64,000 nucleotides of DNA. It comes from Ramlibacter sp. (GTDB lineage: Bacteria; Pseudomonadota; Gammaproteobacteria; Burkholderiales; Burkholderiaceae_C). The position numbers and the translations under genes are program-made. The DNA lies in the NCBI GenBank assembly GCA_021323335.1, contig JAJTCN010000005.1, positions 1 through 64,000 of the forward strand, given 5' to 3'. The notes under the pieces are model-generated. The model was not told where the DNA came from. It did not search any database and worked only from the letters and a program-made list of their open reading frames with translations. The stretch's first letter is position 1, and the number at the start of each line of letters is the position of its first letter. This document shows, one piece after another, positions 9,588 through 17,373 of this stretch.

Positions 9588-10246
9588 ACGAAGCGCAGGC
9601 CCGCAGCGAGATCTGCCGCGTCGGCAAGAGCCTGTTCGAGCGCGGCTACGTGCACGCCACCGCCGGCAACATCAGCGTGCGGCTGGACGACGGCTACCTC
9701 ATCACGCCGACCGACGCCTGCCTCGGTTTCCTCGAGCCCGCGTCGTTGGCGAGGACGGACCTGCAGGGCCGGCAGCTGTCCGGCGACCCGGCCAGCAAGA
9801 CGCTGGTGCTGCACCGGCGCATCTACGAGGCCCATGCCGGGCTGCAGGGCGCGCCGCGCAGCGTGATCCACACGCACGGCACGCATTGCGTCGCGCTGAC
9901 CCTGGACGACCCGCAGGGCGAGCTGCTGCCGCCGATCACGCCCTATTTCGTGATGAAGGTCGGGCACGTGCCGGTGGTGCCGTACCACCGGCCCGGCGCG
10001 CCCGAAGTGGGGGACCAGGTGGCGGCTCTCGTCGCGCGTTATGCGTCGCAGGGCACGCCGCTGCGCGCGGTGATGCTCACGCGGCTGGGACCGAACGTCT
10101 GGCACGACTCGCCGGCGCAGGCGATGGCGGTGCTGGAGGAACTGGAGGAGACGGCGAAGCTGTGGCTGCTGGCGCAGCCGAAGCCGCGGGGGCTGGGGAG
10201 GCAGGCGCTGGAGGAACTGGAGAAGGTGTTCGGCTGCAGGTGGTAG
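9584..10246 (+). CDS. otnC: 3-oxo-tetronate 4-phosphate decarboxylase (class II aldolase family)
   Basis: This 220-aa class II aldolase/adducin-domain protein has zinc-binding histidines recognisable in VIHTHGTHCVAL and HVPVVPYHRPG, plus an N-terminal GYVHATAGNISVR phosphate-binding motif. OtnC family members decarboxylate 3-oxo-tetronate 4-phosphate to dihydroxyacetone phosphate, the step after OtnK. The ATGA overlap with otnK supports joint function. The alternative is a generic L-fuculose-phosphate-aldolase-like activity, but the pairing with otnK makes OtnC the better reading. Confidence 0.88.
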   Translation: MNEAQARSEICRVGKSLFERGYVHATAGNISVRLDDGYLITPTDACLGFLEPASLARTDLQGRQLSGDPASKTLVLHRRIYEAHAGLQGAPRSVIHTHGTHCVALTLDDPQGELLPPITPYFVMKVGHVPVVPYHRPGAPEVGDQVAALVARYASQGTPLRAVMLTRLGPNVWHDSPAQAMAVLEELEETAKLWLLAQPKPRGLGRQALEELEKVFGCRW

Positions 10247-10272
10247 GGGTGGCGCGCCGATGCCGTCGGTTC

Positions 10273-10352
10273 GTAGGCCGGTGGTGACGTCAGGAACCCC
10301 GGTTCCGGCCGATGATCACCGGGGTTCGGCTTCGCGCTCACCGCCGGCCTAC
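10273..10352. repeat. Nested inverted repeat between otnC and glsA
   Basis: The outer arms GTAGGCCGGTGGTGA and TCACCGCCGGCCTAC match with one mismatch. An inner perfect 9-bp pair, AACCCCGGT/ACCGGGGTT, lies within. It sits between convergent genes, partly inside the last codons of glsA, and resembles the other REP-like palindromes in the window. It probably serves as a bidirectional terminator. Confidence 0.6.
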
Positions 10353-11329
10353 GCATCCGACTCGGCCCGCTGGCGCGCGGCTTCCGGCGACGACGGCACG
10401 CCGTCCTCCCCGGGCACGGCGAACAGGCTCAGGTTGCCGTCCGCGGACATCGCCTTGAACACTTCGACGCCGCGCACGCTGTTGCCGTGCCCGTCCAGCA
10501 GCGGCGAGTACACGGCCAGGCCCATCCGCCCCGGCACCACGGCGAGGATGCCGCCGCTGATGCCGCTCTTGGCGGGCAGCCCCACCGTGTAGGCCCAGTG
10601 CCCCGAGGCGTCGTACATGCCGCAGGTGAACATCAGCGTGAGCACGTCCCGCACATGCTTGCGCTGGAGCGCCCGCTCCCGCGTGCGCGGATGCACCCCA
10701 CCGTTGGCCAGCGTCGCGGCCATCATCGCCAGGTCGCCGGTGGACACGGCCACCCCGCACTGCCTGCCGTACAGGTCGAGCGCGCCCTCGATGTCGTCGC
10801 CGATCACGTCGAAGTGGCGCAGCAGGTGGCCGATCGCCAGGTTGCGGTGCGGCCGCGCCTTCAGGTCCAGCTTCGGGTGCAGCTTCGCCTCGCGTCCGAG
10901 GTAACGGCCGAACATCTCCATCATCGCGTCGCAGCCATGGTCCGGGTCCGCGTGGTGCAGCATCGCCGACATCGTGATCGCGCCGGAGTTGATCATCGGG
11001 TTGTAGGGCAGGTGGTCCTCCTCCAGCTCGGTGATGGAGTTGAAGGCCTCGCCGGTGGGCTCCACGTTCACCCGGGCGTGCACCGCCTCGCGCCCGAAGC
11101 GGTCCAGCGCCAGCCCGTAGATGAAGGGCTTGGACATCGACTGCAGCGTGAACGGGTGGTCCGCGTGGCCGGCGGAGAACACCTGCCCGTCGACGGTGGC
11201 GATGGCGATGGCGAACGCGCCGCGCGGCGTGTCGGGGGTCTCGGGGGTGCAGGCCGGCGTGCCGTCACGTTCCGGCCGAAAGCGTTTCAGGAGTCGTTGC
11301 AGGTACTGCTCGGGGTCGCGATCGGTCAT
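10349..11329 (-). CDS. glsA: Glutaminase A
   Basis: This 326-aa serine-dependent beta-lactamase-fold glutaminase hydrolyses glutamine to glutamate and ammonia in the cytoplasm. The catalytic Ser-x-x-Lys is seen in FTLQSMSKPFIYGLAL. Further family blocks are PYNPMINSGAI, the conserved Tyr-containing DLYGRQCGVAVST, and the C-terminal GLPAKSGISGGILAVVPGRMG. The start MTDRDPEQYLQRLL at 11329 is preferred over the longer track ORF, because upstream residues look like antisense coding. It converges on otnC and is followed upstream by an oppositely controlled dehydrogenase cluster, so it appears to be transcribed alone. Confidence 0.93.
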   Translation of the reverse strand: MTDRDPEQYLQRLLKRFRPERDGTPACTPETPDTPRGAFAIAIATVDGQVFSAGHADHPFTLQSMSKPFIYGLALDRFGREAVHARVNVEPTGEAFNSITELEEDHLPYNPMINSGAITMSAMLHHADPDHGCDAMMEMFGRYLGREAKLHPKLDLKARPHRNLAIGHLLRHFDVIGDDIEGALDLYGRQCGVAVSTGDLAMMAATLANGGVHPRTRERALQRKHVRDVLTLMFTCGMYDASGHWAYTVGLPAKSGISGGILAVVPGRMGLAVYSPLLDGHGNSVRGVEVFKAMSADGNLSLFAVPGEDGVPSSPEAARQRAESDA

Positions 11330-11396
11330 GGCCGCCACGATAGGTCGGCAGGACGGCGGCGCTTGTAGGCGCGCACCGGTTCCTGCCGGCCGCGCG

Positions 11397-12290
11397 TCAG
11401 GCGGCGCCCTTTTCCTGCACCAGCCGGCCCACGGCGGCCCAGTCCGCTTCCGCGTGGCCGCTGTCGCACAGCTCGCCCACCAGCCGCTCCGCGACCGGCG
11501 CGGCCTGCAGGGCCGCCCCACCCGCCTGCGCGGTGGCCAGCGCGATGCGCAGGTCCTTGCGCATCAGCCGGGCCCGGAAGCCGGGCTTGAACTCGCCGTC
11601 GATGATGCGCTGGCCGTGCTTTTCCAGCACGAAGCTGCGCGCCGTGCCACCGAGCAGCACCGCGCGCATGACGGCGGGGTCCACGCCCTGCGACCGGGCC
11701 AGCGCGATCGCATCGGCCACGCCGAGCATCGCGGCGGCCACGGCCACCTGGTTGCACGACTTCACCGTCTGGCCCGCCCCGACCTCGCCGACGTGCGTGA
11801 TGGCCTTGCAGAAGACGCCCATCACTTCCCGGCAGGCCGCCACGGCATCGGCCGGGCCGCCAATCATGCAGGCCAGCGTGCCGCTCTCGGCGCCCTGCTG
11901 GCCGCCGCTGATGGGCGCGTCGAGCAGCGTCACGCCCTGCTTCGCCAGCCGCTGCGCGAACGCGCGCGCCGACGTGGCGGCGATGGTGCTGGTGTCGACC
12001 ACGCAGCTGCCGGCCGCCAGGCCCTGCGCCAGCCCGCGCTCGCCGAACAGCACGTCCTCCACCGCCGCGTCGTCGGACAGGCAGAGGAAGACCAGCCTGC
12101 AATCGCGACCGACGTCGGCGGGCGACGCGGCGCGGATGGCACCGGCCTGCACCAGCGGCTGCGCGGCCGCGTCGCGCCGCGCGAATACGTGCAGCCGGTA
12201 ACCCGCGCGCAGCAGGCAATGCGCCATGCCGTTGCCCATCACGCCCAGGCCGATGAAACCGACCGGGCTGTCCTTGCCGAAGGACTCCAT
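11397..12290 (-). CDS. NAD(P)-dependent oxidoreductase, 3-hydroxyisobutyrate dehydrogenase family
   Basis: This 297-aa beta-hydroxyacid dehydrogenase has an N-terminal Rossmann motif GFIGLGVMGNGMAHCL, the substrate-binding DAPISGGQQGAESGTL, and the catalytic lysine block GAGQTVKSCNQVAVAAAM. Relatives include tartronate semialdehyde reductase and L-threonate dehydrogenase (LtnD); sequence reading alone does not separate them. ATG at 12290 forms a TGATG overlap with the upstream Bug gene stop, so the two form one operon. LtnD activity would supply the missing first step for otnK-otnC, but the LysR-linked promoter suggests it serves the hydroxyacid cluster instead. Confidence 0.85.
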   Translation of the reverse strand: MESFGKDSPVGFIGLGVMGNGMAHCLLRAGYRLHVFARRDAAAQPLVQAGAIRAASPADVGRDCRLVFLCLSDDAAVEDVLFGERGLAQGLAAGSCVVDTSTIAATSARAFAQRLAKQGVTLLDAPISGGQQGAESGTLACMIGGPADAVAACREVMGVFCKAITHVGEVGAGQTVKSCNQVAVAAAMLGVADAIALARSQGVDPAVMRAVLLGGTARSFVLEKHGQRIIDGEFKPGFRARLMRKDLRIALATAQAGGAALQAAPVAERLVGELCDSGHAEADWAAVGRLVQEKGAA

Positions 12291-13252
12291 CACTTGGCGA
12301 TCGCCTTGCCGATCAGGTCATACGCTTCGACGATTTCCTTCTGGAACGCCGGCCCCTGCGCATAGTCCTCCGTCAGGCCCGACTTGGCCACGTACTCCTT
12401 CCACTCCGGCGTCTGCATGGCCTTGCGGAAGCTGTCGTGCAGGTAGCGCACCACGGCGGCCGGCATGCCGGCCGGGCCCATCAGGCCCTTCATGTTGTCC
12501 AGCACGATCGGCACGCCCACCTCGGTCAGGGTCGGCACGTTCGGCAGGCCCGGAAGCCGGCTGCGCGAGAACAGCGCCAGCGGCCGCAGCCGGCCGGCAT
12601 CGATCATCGGCTTCATCTCCTCGTAGGCGCCGAAGGCGGAATCCACCTGGCCGCCGAGCACCGCGTTCATCGAGTCGGCCGCGCCCTTGTAGGGCACGTG
12701 CAGCAGCTTCACGCCGGCCTGCTTCTCCAGCACCAGGCCGGTGGCGTGGAAGATGCCGCCCTCGCCGGTGGAGCCGTACGACACCTTCTCGGCGCCCAGC
12801 TTCGCCTCGGCCAGCAAGGCCTTCATGTCGGTGAACTTCGAATCGGCCCGCACCACCAGGATGCTCGGCGCGCGCGACACCTTGATGATGGGCACGAAGG
12901 ACTTGCGCGGGTCGTAGCCCAGCGGCTTGAAGTTGCCCACGGAGGTGGTCTCGCTGCCGCCGCCGACGAACAGCGTGTACCCGTCCGGCTTGGCGTCGGC
13001 CACGGCCTGCGCCGCGATGGCGCCGGCGGCCCCGGCCTTGTTCACCACCAGCACCGGCACCGGGATGATGCCCTTGGCGGCGAAGGAGAGCTGGCGCGCG
13101 ATCTGGTCGGCCGAGCCGCCGGGGGCGAAGCCCACCAGGATGGTGATGGGCTGGGTCGGCGTCCATTCCTGCGCCCAGGCGGGCGCGGCGGCGGCGGCGA
13201 AGAGGCCGAGCGTGGCCAGGCGGCGGGTGATGCCGCGGCGGCGAATGTTCAT
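12290..13252 (-). CDS. Bug/TctC-family periplasmic solute-binding protein
   Basis: This 320-aa protein has a twin-arginine-like basic start (MNIRRRGITRRLATLG) and a hydrophobic signal segment ending AAPAWAQ. The mature TctC fold shows ITILVGFAPGGSADQIARQL, KPDGYTLFVGG and a VPYKGAADSMNAVLGGQVD core. It binds an unidentified carboxylate in the periplasm. The start at 13252 is chosen because the track ORF begins inside the promoter unit. It is the first gene of a two-gene operon with the beta-hydroxyacid dehydrogenase, and its promoter carries the same 45-bp unit found before the FMN dehydrogenase gene. No TctAB membrane genes are present. Confidence 0.92.
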   Translation of the reverse strand: MNIRRRGITRRLATLGLFAAAAAPAWAQEWTPTQPITILVGFAPGGSADQIARQLSFAAKGIIPVPVLVVNKAGAAGAIAAQAVADAKPDGYTLFVGGGSETTSVGNFKPLGYDPRKSFVPIIKVSRAPSILVVRADSKFTDMKALLAEAKLGAEKVSYGSTGEGGIFHATGLVLEKQAGVKLLHVPYKGAADSMNAVLGGQVDSAFGAYEEMKPMIDAGRLRPLALFSRSRLPGLPNVPTLTEVGVPIVLDNMKGLMGPAGMPAAVVRYLHDSFRKAMQTPEWKEYVAKSGLTEDYAQGPAFQKEIVEAYDLIGKAIAK

Positions 13253-13303
13253 CTTGTCTCCTTGGTAGGTATCCCGCGCGAGTGTCGGGCCCGGCAGCGG
13301 GCC

Positions 13304-13348
13304 CGTCCAATACATAATTCCGCGGCCATTGATGCCACTCCGGCATCA
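13304..13348 (-). promoter_or_regulatory. 45-bp promoter/operator unit, copy A (before the Bug gene)
   Basis: Read on the minus strand, the unit is TGATGCC-N5-GGCATCAATG, then 7 nt, then AATTATGTATTGGACG. The ATGCC-N5-GGCAT dyad is an exact T-N11-A LysR box, and TATGTA is a plausible -10. It overlaps the lysR stop codon (13346-13348). An almost identical unit in the same orientation relative to its gene lies at 14248-14292. Confidence 0.75.
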
Positions 13349-14251
13349 CGGCCGGCGCAGCGAAGCCACCACGTCCTGCGTCACGCGGCGGAAGGCCAGG
13401 ATGGCCGGCGTTTCCTGGCCGCGCCGCCAGGCCAGCGCCACGTGCACCGGCTCCGCCTTGTCGGCCAGCTGCACGAAGCGCACGTTGCGCGGCCGCAGGT
13501 TGCGCGCCGTCGACGGCACCACCGCGACGCCCAGCTCGGCGCCCACCAGGCCCACCACGGTGTGGATCTGCGTCGCGTGCTGCACCACCTGCGGCACGAA
13601 ACCGGCCTGCGCGCACAGCGCCTGCACGCCCGCGTGCAGCAGCGGCGCCTCGTCCCGGGGGAACATCACGAAGGGGTCGCCCGCCACGCTCTTGAGGTGC
13701 ACGCGGGTGCGGCCGGCCAGCGCATGGCGCGTCGGCAGCGCCAGCAGGAAGGGGTCGGGCATCACGGCCAGCACCTCCAGCTCGGGCGGGGCGGCCTGCA
13801 CGCGCAGCAGGCCGAGGTCGATGGTGCCGCGCACCAGCGCCGCATGCTGCGCGGTGATGGGCAGCTCCAGCAGTTCCAGCTCGATGCCGGGATGCTGCTG
13901 CCGGAAGCGCCGGATGATCGACGGCAGCAAGCCGTAGGTGGAGGAATGGATGAAGCCGAGGGACAGCCGGCCCAGCTCCCCGGTGCCGGTGCGGCGCGTG
14001 TCGGTGACGGCGCGCTCCAGCTCCTGCTGGATGGCGCGGCTGCGCTCCAGCAGCAGCGCGCCCGCGGGCAGCAGTTCCACCCGCCGCTGGGTGCGGCGCA
14101 GCAGCGGCGTGCCCAGCGCTTCCTCGAGCTGCTGCACCTGCCGCGACAGCGCCGGCTGCGCGATCGCCAGCCGGGCGGCCGCGCGCCCGAAGTGGAGCTC
14201 CTCGGCGACGGCCTGGAAATAGCGCAGCTGGCGGATGTCGATCATGGTCAT
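13346..14251 (-). CDS. LysR-family transcriptional regulator
   Basis: This 301-aa regulator has an N-terminal winged helix-turn-helix (IRQLRYFQAVAEELHFGRAAARLAIAQPALSRQ) and a C-terminal periplasmic-binding-protein-like effector domain. Starts at 14251 (MTMIDIRQ) or 14245 (MIDIRQ) are both possible; the first ATG overlaps operator copy B. It is divergent from the FMN dehydrogenase operon and reads toward the Bug/dehydrogenase operon. LysR boxes overlap both its start and stop codons, which implies that it controls both flanking operons and itself. The effector is probably a hydroxyacid intermediate of the cluster. Confidence 0.92.
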   Translation of the reverse strand: MTMIDIRQLRYFQAVAEELHFGRAAARLAIAQPALSRQVQQLEEALGTPLLRRTQRRVELLPAGALLLERSRAIQQELERAVTDTRRTGTGELGRLSLGFIHSSTYGLLPSIIRRFRQQHPGIELELLELPITAQHAALVRGTIDLGLLRVQAAPPELEVLAVMPDPFLLALPTRHALAGRTRVHLKSVAGDPFVMFPRDEAPLLHAGVQALCAQAGFVPQVVQHATQIHTVVGLVGAELGVAVVPSTARNLRPRNVRFVQLADKAEPVHVALAWRRGQETPAILAFRRVTQDVVASLRRP

Positions 14252-14292
14252 GCCGCAAAGGCATCAATGAAGCCCCAATTATGTATTGGACG
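14248..14292 (+). promoter_or_regulatory. 45-bp promoter/operator unit, copy B (before the FMN dehydrogenase gene)
   Basis: The plus strand reads TCATGCC-N5-GGCATCAATG, 7 nt, AATTATGTATTGGACG. It matches copy A outside the two spacers, apart from one base in the left arm. The LysR dyad ATGCC-N5-GGCAT (14250-14264) overlaps the first possible lysR start codon. TATGTA at 14280-14285 is the likely -10 for the rightward operon. Confidence 0.75.
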
Positions 14293-14325
14293 CGAAATTG
14301 CATCTCGCGGACACTCCGGGCTCCC

Positions 14326-15564
14326 ATGCAGATCGAATCCCCCGCAGCCGCCGCGGCCGCGCAACCTGCCGCCGTCGCCGCTGCCGCGAACCACCCCATC
14401 GCGCTGCCGGCGCGCCTCGGCCACGTCCTCTCGCTCGACGACTTCGAGCGGGCCGCGCGCCGCCACCTGCCGGCGCCGGTGTTCGCCTACATCTCCGGCG
14501 CGGTCGAGCGCAACGCCTCGCTGCGCGCCAACGCCGCCGCCTTCGAACACTACGAATTCCTGCCGCGCATGCTGGTGGACATCTCGCGCCGGACGACCTC
14601 GGCCACCGTGTTCGGCAAGCGCTGGTCGGCGCCGTTCGGGCTGGCGCCCATGGGCATCAGCGCGCTGTCCGCCTACCGCGGCGACCTCGTGCTGGCCCGC
14701 GCCGCCGCCCGCGAGAACGTGCCGATGGTCATGAGCGGCTCCTCGCTGATCCGCCTGGAGGAGATCGTGCAGGCCAACCCGGACGCCTGGTTCCAGGCCT
14801 ACCTGCCGGGCGACGAGGCCAACATCCGCGCGCTGATCGAGCGGGTCGCGGCGGCCGGCTATCGCACGCTGGTGATCACCCTGGACTCCTCCATCGCGGC
14901 CAACCGGGAGAACAACGTGCGCGCCGGCTTCTCGACGCCGCTGCGCCCGAGCCTCTCGCTCGCCTGGCAGGGCGTCACGCATCCGCGCTGGCTGTTCGGC
15001 ACCTTCCTGCGGACCATCGCCGTGCACGGCATGCCGCACTTCGAGAACAACTACGCGCGGCGCGGCGCCCCCATCCTGTCGGCCAACGTGCAGCGCGACT
15101 TCTCGGACCGCGGCCACCTGAACTGGGACCACCTGCGCATGATCCGTTCCCTCTGGACGGGCAACCTGGTCGTCAAGGGCATCCTGGACCCGCGCGACGC
15201 GCGGCTGGCCGTGGAGCACGGCGTGGACGGCATCATCGTCTCCAACCACGGCGGCCGCCAGCTCGACGGCACGGTGGCGCCCCTGCGCATGCTGCCGCAG
15301 GTGGTGGCCGCGTGCCCGGACGTGCCCGTCATGATCGACAGCGGCTTCCGCCGCGGCACCGACGTGCTCAAGGCGCTGGCGCTGGGAGCGAAATTCGTCT
15401 TCGTCGGCCGCCCGTTCAACTACGCCGCCTCGGTGGCCGGCGAGGACGGCGTGCGCAAGGGCATCACGCTGCTGCGCGACGAAGTCTCGCGCAACATGGC
15501 GATGCTGGGCGTCAACGACCTCCGCGAGCTCGACGCCAGCTACCTGCTGCCGGCCGCCGCCTGA
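14326..15564 (+). CDS. FMN-dependent alpha-hydroxyacid dehydrogenase (LldD-like)
   Basis: This 412-aa enzyme of the L-lactate dehydrogenase/glycolate oxidase/mandelate dehydrogenase family oxidises an L-2-hydroxyacid to a 2-oxoacid with FMN. Visible motifs are the FAYISGAVERNAS tyrosine region, FGLAPMGISAL, the catalytic-base histidine in IIVSNHGGRQLDG, and the FMN phosphate site IDSGFRRGTDVLKALALGA. The N-terminal 30 residues form an Ala-rich extension. The track ORF start at 14281 lies within the putative -10 region, so ATG 14326 is used. It is the first gene of a rightward operon with RraA-like, D-2-hydroxyacid dehydrogenase and Bug genes. The exact substrate is not determinable; lactate itself is only one option. 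Confidence 0.88.
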   Translation: MQIESPAAAAAAQPAAVAAAANHPIALPARLGHVLSLDDFERAARRHLPAPVFAYISGAVERNASLRANAAAFEHYEFLPRMLVDISRRTTSATVFGKRWSAPFGLAPMGISALSAYRGDLVLARAAARENVPMVMSGSSLIRLEEIVQANPDAWFQAYLPGDEANIRALIERVAAAGYRTLVITLDSSIAANRENNVRAGFSTPLRPSLSLAWQGVTHPRWLFGTFLRTIAVHGMPHFENNYARRGAPILSANVQRDFSDRGHLNWDHLRMIRSLWTGNLVVKGILDPRDARLAVEHGVDGIIVSNHGGRQLDGTVAPLRMLPQVVAACPDVPVMIDSGFRRGTDVLKALALGAKFVFVGRPFNYAASVAGEDGVRKGITLLRDEVSRNMAMLGVNDLRELDASYLLPAAA

Positions 15565-15621
15565 TCCGTCCCGCACCGGGCCCTTCTTTCCCCTTCCTCC
15601 ATCACGACAACGGACATCCCC

Positions 15622-16299
15622 ATGGTCGGTCTCCAGATCCTCAAGCGGCAGCGGCAGGTTGCCGAACAGCACATCCAGGCCTTCGCCGCCATCCCGGTGG
15701 CCAACGTCAGCGACTGCATGACGCGCATGACGGCGGGCGGAGCGCGCCTGCGCCCCATGCACAAGGGCGGCAAGCTCGCCGGTCCCGCGCTGACGGTGAA
15801 GTGCCGGCCCGGCGACAACCTGATGATCCACAAGGCGCTGACGATGGCGCAGCCCGGCGACGTGATCGTCGTGGACGCCGGCGGCGACCTGACCAACTCC
15901 CTGTTCGGCGAGCTGATGGTCAACACCGCCATCCAGCGCCGCGTCGCGGGCGTGGTGCTGAACGGCGCGGTGCGCGACTGCGACGTCATCGCCCAGCTGG
16001 ACTTCCCCCTGTACGCGGCGGGCGTCACGCACCGCGGTCCCTACAAGGACGGCCCCGGCGAGATCAACGTGCCGATCGCCATCGACGGCATGGTCATCGA
16101 ACCCGGCGACCTGATCCTCGGCGACGCGGACGGCCTGCTGTGCGTGCCCTTCGACGAGGTCGAAGCGGTGCTGGAGGCTTCGCGCAAGAAGGTGAAGCTC
16201 GAGGAACAGATGATGGCGGACATCAAGGCCGGCACGCTGGACACCGCCTGGATCGACGTGACGCTCAAGCGCATCGGGTGCGCCCCGACGCCGCGCTGA
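15622..16299 (+). CDS. RraA-family aldolase/decarboxylase-like protein
   Basis: This 225-aa protein of the RraA/HMG-aldolase superfamily has the conserved VVDAGGDLTNSLFGELM and VAGVVLNGAVRDCDVI blocks, including the G-x-x-R-D motif that binds metal and pyruvate enolate in 4-hydroxy-4-methyl-2-oxoglutarate aldolases. In a catabolic operon such proteins act as class II pyruvate aldolases or oxaloacetate decarboxylases. The RNase-E-inhibitor function of E. coli RraA is less likely here. It follows the FMN dehydrogenase by 57 bases and overlaps the next gene (TGATG). A pathway of oxidation to an oxoacid followed by retro-aldol cleavage is a reasonable inference. Confidence 0.85.
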   Translation: MVGLQILKRQRQVAEQHIQAFAAIPVANVSDCMTRMTAGGARLRPMHKGGKLAGPALTVKCRPGDNLMIHKALTMAQPGDVIVVDAGGDLTNSLFGELMVNTAIQRRVAGVVLNGAVRDCDVIAQLDFPLYAAGVTHRGPYKDGPGEINVPIAIDGMVIEPGDLILGDADGLLCVPFDEVEAVLEASRKKVKLEEQMMADIKAGTLDTAWIDVTLKRIGCAPTPR

Positions 16300-17336
16300 T
16301 GCCGATGGCGAACGAAAAGCGCGTGGTCCGCTCGGACCTCTGGATCGACCCGGCCTTCGACGCCCGCCTGGCGCGCGAGGCCGGCGTGTCGCTCGGCGTG
16401 TTCGCCACGCAGGGCGCCGCAGCCGCCGCCTGGGACCAGCTGGCGGCCGCGCACGTGTACCACGTGTCCGCCGCCAAGGACGAACTGCCGCGCGAGTGGT
16501 TCGCCGGCCCCGATCTGCTGGCGCGCTGCCCGCAGTTGCTGGCGGTGTCCTCCAGCGGCGCCGGCTACGACACGGTGGACGTCGCGGCCTGCACCGCCGC
16601 CGGCGTGGCCGTCGTCAACCAGGCCGGCGGCAACGCCACCTCGGTGGCCGAGCACACGCTGGCCATGATGCTGGGCGTGTCGCGCCGCATGATCGAGTGC
16701 GACCGGCGGATGCGCCGCGAACAGGGTTTCACGCGCGAGGACGTGATGGGCCGCGAGATCCACGGCAAGACCGTGGGACTGGTCGGCCTGGGCCACGTCG
16801 GCACGCGCGTGGCCGCGTTGGCCAAGGCCTTCGGCATGGACGTGATCGCCGCCGACCCGCTGCTGCCCGACGACGAGATCGTGCGCCGCGGCGCCCGGGC
16901 CGTCACGTTCGACCAGCTGCTGGCGCAGGCCGATTTCGTCTCGCTGCACTGCCCGCGCGATGCGACCACGCTGAAGATGATGGATGCGAAGGCCTTTGCC
17001 CGCATGAAGAAGGGGGCGATCTTCGTCACCACCGCGCGCGGCGGCATCCACGACGAGCAGGCGCTGGTCGATGCGCTGCAATCTGGCCACCTGGCCGGCG
17101 CCGGCGTCGACGTCTGGGACCGCGAGCCCCCGCCGCTGGACCACCCGCTGCTGGCGATGGACAACGTGTTCGCCAGCTTCCACATCGCCGGCGTCACGCA
17201 CGAATGCCGGCGCAACGTCGCGCAGATGGCCGCCGAGCAGATCGCGCTGCTGCTCGCCGGCGGCCGCCCGCCGCGCCTCGTCAACCCCGAGGCCTGGCCC
17301 CGTTTCGAAGAAAGGCGCGCACGCATCCTCGCGTGA
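16299..17336 (+). CDS. D-2-hydroxyacid dehydrogenase, NAD-dependent
   Basis: This 345-aa member of the D-isomer-specific 2-hydroxyacid dehydrogenase family has the NAD-binding motif TVGLVGLGHVGTRVAALAKAFG, the catalytic arginine in TTARGGIHDEQAL, a glutamate region GVDVWDREPPP, and the catalytic histidine in ASFHIAGVTHE. It would interconvert a 2-oxoacid and a D-2-hydroxyacid in the cytoplasm. ATG 16299 overlaps the preceding stop as TGATG; ATG 16305 is an alternative. Together with the FMN enzyme, which acts on L-isomers in its family, the operon could handle both stereoisomers of one hydroxyacid. Confidence 0.87.
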   Translation: MPMANEKRVVRSDLWIDPAFDARLAREAGVSLGVFATQGAAAAAWDQLAAAHVYHVSAAKDELPREWFAGPDLLARCPQLLAVSSSGAGYDTVDVAACTAAGVAVVNQAGGNATSVAEHTLAMMLGVSRRMIECDRRMRREQGFTREDVMGREIHGKTVGLVGLGHVGTRVAALAKAFGMDVIAADPLLPDDEIVRRGARAVTFDQLLAQADFVSLHCPRDATTLKMMDAKAFARMKKGAIFVTTARGGIHDEQALVDALQSGHLAGAGVDVWDREPPPLDHPLLAMDNVFASFHIAGVTHECRRNVAQMAAEQIALLLAGGRPPRLVNPEAWPRFEERRARILA

Positions 17337-17373
17337 CGCGCCGCCCCTGTAGTAACCCACGGAGACACATCCC

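Noticed and set aside
10273-10352. Structured RNA or tRNA candidate between otnC and glsA
   Set aside because: It has only nested inverted arms, no cloverleaf, T-arm or CCA end, and it resembles the REP-like palindromes of this genome.
14281-14325. Upstream start of the FMN dehydrogenase as given by the ORF track (MYWTRN...)
   Set aside because: These codons lie in the duplicated promoter unit, and the same MYWTG start appears spuriously before the Bug gene at 13315. ATG 14326 is the true candidate.
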